8,545 nucleotides of DNA, taken from positions 1-8,545 of the forward strand of contig CAJTPM010000077.1 of NCBI GenBank assembly GCA_910578085.1, read 5' to 3'. Source of the DNA: an uncultured Lachnospiraceae bacterium (GTDB lineage Bacteria; Bacillota; Clostridia; Lachnospirales; Lachnospiraceae). The position numbers and the translations under genes were made by a program. Positions 1-4,494 of this stretch are shown here, piece after piece; the stretch's first letter is position 1, and every line of letters begins with the position of its first letter. The notes below the pieces were generated by a model. The model worked only from the letters and a program-made list of their open reading frames with translations, was not told the origin of the DNA and ran no database searches.

Positions 1-72
1 TGTTAGCTCAGCTGGGAGAGCACCTGCTTTGCACGCAGGGGGTCAGGAGTTCGATCCTCCTACGCTCCACCA
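1..72 (+). tRNA. tRNA-Ala (anticodon TGC), 5' end cut off
   Basis: The cloverleaf reads clearly. The anticodon stem 23-27/35-39 encloses the 7-base loop TTTGCAC, whose third to fifth bases (30-32) are TGC, which decodes GCN alanine codons. The T-arm is 45-49/57-61 with loop TTCGATC. The 3' acceptor strand is 62-68, the discriminator A is at 69, and CCA (70-72) is encoded. Pairing of the 3' acceptor strand shows that the window starts at tRNA position 5, so the first four bases lie outside. Further tRNA or rRNA genes may lie to the left, but this is not visible. Confidence 0.96.
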
Positions 73-84
73 CTATGAAAATCA

Positions 85-118
85 AAGCCTCCAGACTATG
101 TGTCCGGAGGCTTCTTTT
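85..118 (+). terminator. Rho-independent terminator of the tRNA transcript
   Basis: AAGCCTCC (85-92) pairs perfectly with GGAGGCTT (106-113). After one A/C mismatch, GAC (94-96) pairs with GTC (102-104), leaving a 5-base loop. The stem is followed by CTTTT. It begins 12 bases after the tRNA CCA, the expected place for the end of this transcript. Confidence 0.87.
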
Positions 119-170
119 GTATTCTGCATGGATACAGTCCTGCACATGCAGCCAGTCGCTGCAGGTTTCT

Positions 171-202
171 GCCCTGTCCGCCACCATCGGCATTCGGAAA
201 CT
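171..202. repeat. Copy 1 of a 32-bp dispersed intergenic repeat
   Basis: These 32 bases match 8352-8383 at 29 positions; the mismatches are at 172, 179 and 194. The shared core is CCACCATCGGCAT then CGGAAACT. This copy lies between the tRNA terminator and the terminator of the minus-strand regulator, outside any credible gene. No open reading frame or clear secondary structure explains it. It may belong to a genome-wide small repeat family, which cannot be tested from one window. Confidence 0.55.
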
Positions 203-215
203 ATATACAGAAACA

Positions 216-246
216 GCGTCGGTACTCTACCTCTGAGTACCGGCGC
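216..246 (-). terminator. Terminator of the PTS regulator gene, possibly bidirectional
   Basis: CGGTACTC (220-227) pairs perfectly with GAGTACCG (235-242) around a 7-base loop. The stem extends outward by GCGT (216-219) with GCGC (243-246), including one wobble pair, to 12 pairs. On the minus strand it starts 7 bases after the regulator stop and is followed by TGTTTCTG, a moderate U tract. On the plus strand it is followed by ATTTATTTTA, so it could also stop readthrough from the tRNA side. Confidence 0.75.
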
Positions 247-253
247 ATTTATT

Positions 254-2161
254 TTATGGCCTGAGACACAGCTGGCGGAATTCCTCGAAGGTTCCGGCTC
301 TGAGGATCGATTGCTGCAAAGGGACAGACTGCACGATTTCCAGCAGAAAATCATAGAGCCGCTCGATGCTCTTCTGTTCGCCTTTGCAGAAGGCCAGAAG
401 AAAGACGATCTGGACAGTCGTTCCGCTGTCATTCCAGGGAACCGGGTGATCAAGGATCGCCACAGCTGCCTTTGTCGTGGTGGCTTCCGGAGCCATGGGG
501 TGGGGAATCGCAAAAATGTTGTTGAGATTCGTGTGTGAAATCGCTTCCCGCTGTTCCACGGACTCCCGAAGACCGGGTTCGGAAATACCTGCCTGGATCA
601 GGCGGGTGCAGAGTTCATCCAGGACCTGTTCTTTGGTCACCGGGGTATCGAAGCGCACGAACAGATCTTCCTGGAAGAAGTGGCATGGACCCTGGAACTG
701 CGTCTGAGCCGGGGACAGCATGCGGGCGACATTCTCTGCATTGTCCCGGGTCAGGGAAAACTCCACTTCCAAAAAAGGAATTCCGCGGTCAGGCAGGGGG
801 ACAGTAGTGATGAAAAAATCAGCGCTGGTCAACTCTGTTTCACTGAGTGCCAGGTACTGCTGGTAGGACAGAGATCCAAGGATATTCAGCTTGGACAGAA
901 AGTAAGACTTGAGGCGGGCTTCCAGCATGCGGGAGGTGGCCATGCCTGATCCGCAGACCAGGAATACCTTTGCAGGTTTCATCTGCCCGGAGTAACAGCG
1001 TTCAACGGCGGCACCTATATGCAGGGAGATATACCCGATTTCATCTTCTGAGAGCCGAACTGTCTGGAATACGTGGTTGACTGCATCAAGGGAAATATCG
1101 TAGGCAAGGGGGAAACTGCTGCGAATGGTATTCAGCAGCGGATTAAGGTGATGCTGCTCGCTGCGACGGGCTTTGAAGATGCTGAAGAGGTGATTGTACA
1201 GGTCTTTCTGGAGAACGGGATCGTTTCTCAAATCAAAGTGCCAGACAGCTGCGATGCGGTCCAGCATGCGGGTAATGGCTGTACGCAGGTCTTCGCGCTC
1301 GGATATTCCCGAAAACCGGGTATTCAGGGCAATGTGCAGAGCCAGGGAATTCTGTTCTGCCGGGCAGATGGAAATGTGTTCGTTCTGTTCCAGAGTCCGG
1401 CACAGAGCATTGGCTGCGGTCTCCACTTCCGCGGGCAGCGTCTCGGTTTCGTGAGATGGCAGAACACCTCCTGCACGGATGCGTTCCAGCATCATGGCTG
1501 TATGCAGGACGAGGTTTTTCAGTGCATAGTCCGAGCAGGTCAGACACGATTCCTGCAGACAGTTGTACAGAGTTCCGGATAAAGCGGACAGGTCTGTGTG
1601 TTCGAAGAGGCGTTTTTCCAGAGGAGAAAAGCCCGTGACGTAATCTGTGAGATTCCGGTCCAGGACCTCTTCGCTGAGACATTGTCTTCTCTTTTCTTCA
1701 GGCCCGGAGATACGAACCCCCTGCTGTCCGCGGCTTTCAAAGACCAGCTCATAGCGGCTCACAAGGTTGCGGATGCTGCGCAGGTAGCTCTGGATGGTGT
1801 TGCGGGAGACATAGATCATATCCGCAAGGTCATCGGGATCTTGCCACTCGGGATGCATCAGCAGAATTGACAGCAGATATCGCTGCCTGTCTTCCATGGA
1901 ATCCAGACTCAGGGTCCAGTCCGGGGAGAGGGCCTGGTGTTTCCAGTCTTCGAATGTTGCCTGATCCCGGATTTCCAGTTCGTATCCTTTGCCCCGTTTC
2001 AGGTTGATGGATGCACCCTGCATGAGGCGGTTCAGAGCCTGGATATCGGAGCGGATGGTGCGGACAGTGACATCGAATCTCTGTGCCAGATCGGCTGCGC
2101 TGTGCACAGGGGGCTGCAGAAGCAGCTGCAGGATTTCTTTCAGACGCGGCTGACTCAGCAT
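254..2161 (-). CDS. BglG/MtlR-family PTS-regulated transcription activator with PRDs
   Basis: A 635-residue DNA-binding activator of sugar PTS genes, of the MtlR/ManR/LicR type. Domains in order: N-terminal HTH (about 1-62, with VTVRTIRSDIQALN), a second Mga-like HTH (about 90-140), PRD1 (about 170-285, His220 and His276), PRD2 (about 290-395, His324 and His381), an EIIB-Gat-like domain (about 396-480, Cys403 in LVCGSGMATS) and a fructose/mannitol EIIA-like domain (about 495-635, His554 in FAIPHPMAPE). In this family, HPr and EII phosphorylation of these His and Cys residues sets activity. The ATG at 2161 is chosen because AGGAGG stands 5 bases before it; a longer in-frame start at 2350 lacks a ribosome binding site and would cover the operator array. 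The gene is divergent from the PTS operon, so it probably controls that operon. Because it carries HTH domains rather than a CAT RNA-binding domain, it should bind DNA and not act as an antiterminator. Confidence 0.94.
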   Translation of the reverse strand: MLSQPRLKEILQLLLQPPVHSAADLAQRFDVTVRTIRSDIQALNRLMQGASINLKRGKGYELEIRDQATFEDWKHQALSPDWTLSLDSMEDRQRYLLSILLMHPEWQDPDDLADMIYVSRNTIQSYLRSIRNLVSRYELVFESRGQQGVRISGPEEKRRQCLSEEVLDRNLTDYVTGFSPLEKRLFEHTDLSALSGTLYNCLQESCLTCSDYALKNLVLHTAMMLERIRAGGVLPSHETETLPAEVETAANALCRTLEQNEHISICPAEQNSLALHIALNTRFSGISEREDLRTAITRMLDRIAAVWHFDLRNDPVLQKDLYNHLFSIFKARRSEQHHLNPLLNTIRSSFPLAYDISLDAVNHVFQTVRLSEDEIGYISLHIGAAVERCYSGQMKPAKVFLVCGSGMATSRMLEARLKSYFLSKLNILGSLSYQQYLALSETELTSADFFITTVPLPDRGIPFLEVEFSLTRDNAENVARMLSPAQTQFQGPCHFFQEDLFVRFDTPVTKEQVLDELCTRLIQAGISEPGLRESVEQREAISHTNLNNIFAIPHPMAPEATTTKAAVAILDHPVPWNDSGTTVQIVFLLAFCKGEQKSIERLYDFLLEIVQSVPLQQSILRAGTFEEFRQLCLRP

Positions 2162-2186
2162 AGGTACCTCCTTTTGTTTCCTATTG

Positions 2187-2192
2187 AATATA
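2187..2192 (-). promoter_or_regulatory. Possible -10 box of the regulator gene
   Basis: On the minus strand TATATT lies 26 bases before the regulator ATG. No good -35 hexamer stands 16-18 bases upstream (the 17-base position reads CGAAAC). That position falls inside the palindrome at 2208-2222, which would fit a regulated or weak promoter. The assignment is tentative. Confidence 0.3.
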
Positions 2193-2207
2193 GTGCAAAG
2201 TTTCTGG

Positions 2208-2222
2208 CGGTTTCGCAAACCG
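2208..2222. promoter_or_regulatory. 15-bp perfect palindrome in the divergent gap
   Basis: CGGTTT CGC AAACCG has perfect 6-base arms around a 3-base centre. It is distinct in sequence and arm spacing from the three palindromes to its right. It covers the -35 position of the putative regulator promoter, so it could be a site for autoregulation or for another regulator. Function is inferred from position only. Confidence 0.35.
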
Positions 2223-2225
2223 GCG

Positions 2226-2296
2226 ATTTCCGCTTCACGGGAAATGCGGGATTTCCGCTTCAGGGGGAAATGCGGCATTTCCGTTTTACAGGAAAC
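2226..2296. promoter_or_regulatory. Three tandem palindromic operators, probable activator array
   Basis: Three copies of an imperfect palindrome follow one another: TTTCCGCTTCACGGGAAA (2227-2244), TTTCCGCTTCAGGGGGAAA (2252-2270) and TTTCCGTTTTACAGGAAA (2278-2295). Arms are TTTCC and GGAAA, extended to ATTTCC/GGAAAT in the first two. The starts are 25 and 26 bases apart. The first two units are almost identical, including the linker ATGCGG. The array ends 9 bases before the -35 of the operon promoter, where an activator would sit. The neighbouring BglG/MtlR-type regulator is the likely binder; this is inference. Confidence 0.7.
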
Positions 2297-2304
2297 CCGT
2301 TGGA

Positions 2305-2333
2305 TTGAGGAGAAAAAAGACCGCAGGTATGAT
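2305..2333 (+). promoter_or_regulatory. Sigma-A-like promoter of the PTS-mannosidase operon
   Basis: TTGAGG (2305-2310) and TATGAT (2328-2333) are separated by exactly 17 bases. The -10 differs from consensus at one base and the -35 at two, consistent with a promoter that needs an activator. Transcription would start near 2340, giving a leader of about 25 bases before the EIIA start codon. The palindrome array lies directly upstream. Confidence 0.65.
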
Positions 2334-2364
2334 GAACGTGTCAAAAGCAAGGAGGTGCAAAGCC

Positions 2365-2817
2365 ATGAACGAGTTGATTGAAAGCCGGGGGATTTTTCTG
2401 GACTGTGACTGCGGGTCTAAAGAGGAAATCCTGTCATTCATTGCCGGCAAGGCACAGGAATTCGGAATTACCGACAGCCAGGATGCGCTGCTCCAGGACC
2501 TGAAAAACCGGGAAGAGGAGTTCAGCACAGGACTGTCTGAGGGATTCGCGATTCCCCACGCGAGAACAGAGAATGTAAAGCGTGTGAATGTATTCTTTCT
2601 CCGCAACCGGACACCCCTGAAATGGGAGACGCTGGATGGACAGGATGTGACGTGTCTGTTTGCGCTGCTGGTTCCGGAGAAAAATGAAGGCAACATTCAT
2701 CTGCAGATGATCAGTTCCCTGGCCACAAACCTGATGGAGGACGATTTCTGCCGGACAGTGAAAGAATGTCAGGACAGGGATATGCTCCAGTCGTTTATAC
2801 TGAACACCATTGCTTAG
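2365..2817 (+). CDS. PTS fructose-family EIIA component
   Basis: A 150-residue cytoplasmic phosphocarrier that takes phosphate from HPr and passes it to the EIIB encoded next. The fructose/mannitol EIIA signature is complete: the phosphoryl-accepting His65 sits in GFAIPHARTENV, and the conserved HLQMISSLA follows at His112. Length is normal for a single EIIA domain. The start is fixed by AAGGAGG at 2349-2355, 9 bases before the ATG; in-frame ATGs further up lie in or near the promoter and have no ribosome binding site. It is the first gene of the operon, 15 bases before EIIB. In E. coli the equivalent domain is fused within MngA or FruB; here it is free-standing. The sugar specificity lies in EIIC, not in this protein. 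Confidence 0.93.
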   Translation: MNELIESRGIFLDCDCGSKEEILSFIAGKAQEFGITDSQDALLQDLKNREEEFSTGLSEGFAIPHARTENVKRVNVFFLRNRTPLKWETLDGQDVTCLFALLVPEKNEGNIHLQMISSLATNLMEDDFCRTVKECQDRDMLQSFILNTIA

Positions 2818-2832
2818 AAAGAGGAAAGAATT

Positions 2833-3150
2833 ATGAAAATTGTTGGTATCTCTGCCTGTCCCGCAGGACTGGCACACACACCCATGGCCGCCAAGGCATT
2901 GGAAAAAGCCGGAAAGGAAATGGGACTGGATGTAAAGATGGAACAGCAGGGCTCCATGGGTCAGGTCAATGCGATCACCCCCGAAGAAGCGCAGGCTGCG
3001 GATTTCGTCATCATCGCTTCTGACCAGAAGATCCAGGGCATGGACCGTTTCAAGGGCAAGCCTGTGATCCGGGTAAATATCACTACGTGCATCAAAGCAC
3101 CGACAGCCGTACTGACAAAGTGTATACAGGCTGTGAAAGGCAATAAATAA
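2833..3150 (+). CDS. PTS fructose-family EIIB component
   Basis: A 105-residue protein that transfers phosphate from EIIA to the sugar being carried by EIIC. The active-site Cys9 lies in SACPAGLAHTPMAAKAL, matching the fructose-type IIB loop CPTGIAHT. The later motifs QGSMG, ADFVIIASDQKI and the RFKGKPV segment are also typical. Length is normal for a stand-alone IIB domain. The ATG has GAGGA 7 bases upstream and follows EIIA by 15 bases, so the two are probably translated together. Two hairpins follow the stop codon directly, before EIIC. Position 11 is Ala where many relatives have Thr, a small change unlikely to remove function. Confidence 0.93.
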   Translation: MKIVGISACPAGLAHTPMAAKALEKAGKEMGLDVKMEQQGSMGQVNAITPEEAQAADFVIIASDQKIQGMDRFKGKPVIRVNITTCIKAPTAVLTKCIQAVKGNK

Positions 3151-3180
3151 GCGGCACCGTCTCTGCCAAGACAATGCCGC
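3151..3180 (+). other. Intra-operon hairpin immediately after EIIB
   Basis: GCGGCA (3151-3156) pairs with TGCCGC (3175-3180). After a 2x2 internal loop, GTCT (3159-3162) pairs with AGAC (3169-3172), leaving a 6-base loop. It starts at the base after the EIIB stop codon. No U tract follows, so it is not a terminator by itself. Protecting the 3' end of an EIIA-EIIB message is a plausible role. Confidence 0.5.
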
Positions 3181-3181
3181 C

Positions 3182-3226
3182 GGTTTCTGATAAATCAGTA
3201 GACCTGTATTGATTATATCAGAAACC
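3182..3226 (+). other. Long stem-loop between EIIB and EIIC, possible attenuator or processing site
   Basis: GGTTTCTGATA (3182-3192) pairs perfectly with TATCAGAAACC (3216-3226). Past one bulged A, AATCA (3193-3197) pairs with TGATT (3210-3214), giving 16 pairs and a 12-base loop. It is followed only by TTTCCC, so termination would be weak or partial. It ends 39 bases before the EIIC start. It could lower expression of the membrane subunit relative to EIIA/EIIB or mark a cleavage point. Confidence 0.55.
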
Positions 3227-3265
3227 TTTCCCTGACAAAGGAACTGAAGAAAGGAAAGGATTCTC

Positions 3266-4372
3266 ATGAAGAAGTTTTTTAAAAATGCTGTCGGTCATGT
3301 CATGACAGGCATCGGTTATATGCTTCCTCTGATCGTCGGCGCATCTCTTGTTGTTGCAATCCCGAAGATCATTGCCCTGTGCATGGGCATCACCTCCCTG
3401 GATCCCTATGCGGAAACTGAGGGATTCACCCACATTCTGTATCTGATCGAGCAGGTCGGCTGGACTGGTATTGGCCTGACCAACACTGTCCTGGCTGGAT
3501 TCATTGCCTACTCCATTGCCGACAAGCCTGCCATTGGCGCTGGCCTGATCGGCGGTATGGTGGCTTCCAACACCAATGCCGGCTTCCTGGGCGCTCTGAT
3601 TGCTGCCTTTGCGGCGGGTTACACCGTGAAGTGGGCCAAGGAACACATTCATCTCCCGGATGCCATGCAGCAGATCATGCCGCTGGTTATCTGCCCCTTC
3701 CTGGCGACGGGTGCTGTTGCCCTGCTCATGGGTGTGATCCTGGCCGGGCCTCTGTCCTTCATCAATGCTTCCCTGGTTGAATGGCTGCGTCAGCTCTGCA
3801 CAAGCGGAACCTCACAGCTGGTACTGGCTCTGATCCTTGGCGCCATGATCTGCTCGGATATGGGTGGTCCGATCAACAAGTCGGCCTGGATGGCCGGCAA
3901 TGTACTGATGACCGAAGGCATTTTCCAACCCAATGTGTTCATCAACTGTGCCATCTGCATTCCGCCACTGGCCTATGCCATTGCGACCACGATCCGCAAA
4001 AAGCGCTTCTCTGCCGATCTGTATGAAGGCGGCAAGGGCTGCTGGGTCATGGGATTCATCGGCATTACGGAAGGTGCGATTCCCTACACACTGGTCAAGC
4101 CTCAGGTCCTGATTCCTGTGAACATGGTTGGTGGTGCACTGGGTGCAGCCGTGACCTGCCTGCTGGGTGCTACAGCGGAGATTCCTCCTGTCGGTGGTAT
4201 TTATGGATTTATTTCCATCGCCAATGGCTGGGCCTATCTGGTGGGAATTCTTGCCGGTGCACTCTTCATCGCATTGGTATCCACCTGGCTGGTGAACTTC
4301 AACGTCAATGTGGAAGGCGACAGCTCTGATATCAGTCTGGATGACATCGATATCGATATCACGATCGAGTAA
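3266..4372 (+). CDS. PTS fructose-family EIIC permease, probable alpha-mannoside transporter
   Basis: A 368-residue integral membrane permease that moves the sugar while EIIB phosphorylates it. Hydrophobic segments span most of the chain. Fructose-family IIC motifs are visible: the AYSIADKPAIGAGLIGGMVA segment (81-100), DMGGPINKSAW (198-208) and GITEGAIPYTLVKP (266-279), the last being the family signature. Length is normal for a IIC domain without fused IIA or IIB. The ATG has AAGGAAAGGA 5 bases upstream. The C-terminus is short and acidic, alternating Asp and Ile (about 352-368). Placement before a GH38 mannosidase points to an alpha-mannoside such as mannosylglycerate rather than fructose, but this is a context argument; the sugar cannot be deduced from the motifs. 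Confidence 0.92.
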   Translation: MKKFFKNAVGHVMTGIGYMLPLIVGASLVVAIPKIIALCMGITSLDPYAETEGFTHILYLIEQVGWTGIGLTNTVLAGFIAYSIADKPAIGAGLIGGMVASNTNAGFLGALIAAFAAGYTVKWAKEHIHLPDAMQQIMPLVICPFLATGAVALLMGVILAGPLSFINASLVEWLRQLCTSGTSQLVLALILGAMICSDMGGPINKSAWMAGNVLMTEGIFQPNVFINCAICIPPLAYAIATTIRKKRFSADLYEGGKGCWVMGFIGITEGAIPYTLVKPQVLIPVNMVGGALGAAVTCLLGATAEIPPVGGIYGFISIANGWAYLVGILAGALFIALVSTWLVNFNVNVEGDSSDISLDDIDIDITIE

Positions 4373-4383
4373 ATAATCACAAC

Positions 4384-4429
4384 AGGGCAGGGCCCGGGAC
4401 CTCGGCGGTTCGCTATGGGTACCTGCCCT
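4384..4429 (+). other. Hairpin between EIIC and the mannosidase, possible partial terminator
   Basis: AGGGCAGG (4384-4391) pairs perfectly with CCTGCCCT (4422-4429), closing a 30-base loop in which CCC (4393-4395) can further pair with GGG (4417-4419). It is followed by TTCTCTATCT, a poor U tract. It starts 12 bases after the EIIC stop and lies 65 bases before the GH38 start. It may allow partial termination or processing; no internal promoter is obvious here. Confidence 0.45.
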
Positions 4430-4494
4430 TTCTCTATCTGTCCTGCAGCCAGGAAGAGGCAGAGGATCAAAGGAAACAGGAAAGTGAGAATACA

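Noticed and set aside
29..538. Plus-strand open frame of 169 codons near the left end
   Set aside because: It begins inside the tRNA, runs through two terminators and then opposite the regulator's EIIA-like domain. It has no ribosome binding site and no recognisable protein motif.
1073..1582. Plus-strand 169-codon frame opposite the regulator
   Set aside because: It is wholly antisense to the PRD region of a gene with complete domain motifs, and its product is low in recognisable structure. It is a shadow frame.
2226..2296. Reading the three repeats as a short CRISPR array
   Set aside because: Units abut with only about 6-8 bases between palindromes, with no spacers of proper length and no cas genes. 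An operator array fits better.
2328..2345. Possible CcpA cre site around GATGAACGTGTCAA
   Set aside because: Only the central CG and a few bases fit the cre consensus; the outer TG and CA are displaced. No better cre match was seen in the divergent gap by eye.
2162..2350. Longer N-terminus of the regulator starting at 2350
   Set aside because: The extra residues would be encoded by the operator array and the promoter of the divergent operon, and no ribosome binding site precedes that ATG. The ATG at 2161 has a strong AGGAGG and begins directly at the HTH domain.
3182..3226. RAT-type RNA antiterminator for a BglG protein
   Set aside because: The local regulator carries HTH DNA-binding domains rather than a CAT RNA-binding domain. 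The stem-loop has no overlapping strong terminator.
2434..3267. Minus-strand 277-codon frame across EIIA and EIIB
   Set aside because: It overlaps two genes with intact active-site motifs and crosses their intergenic hairpins. There is no start signal and no family resemblance.
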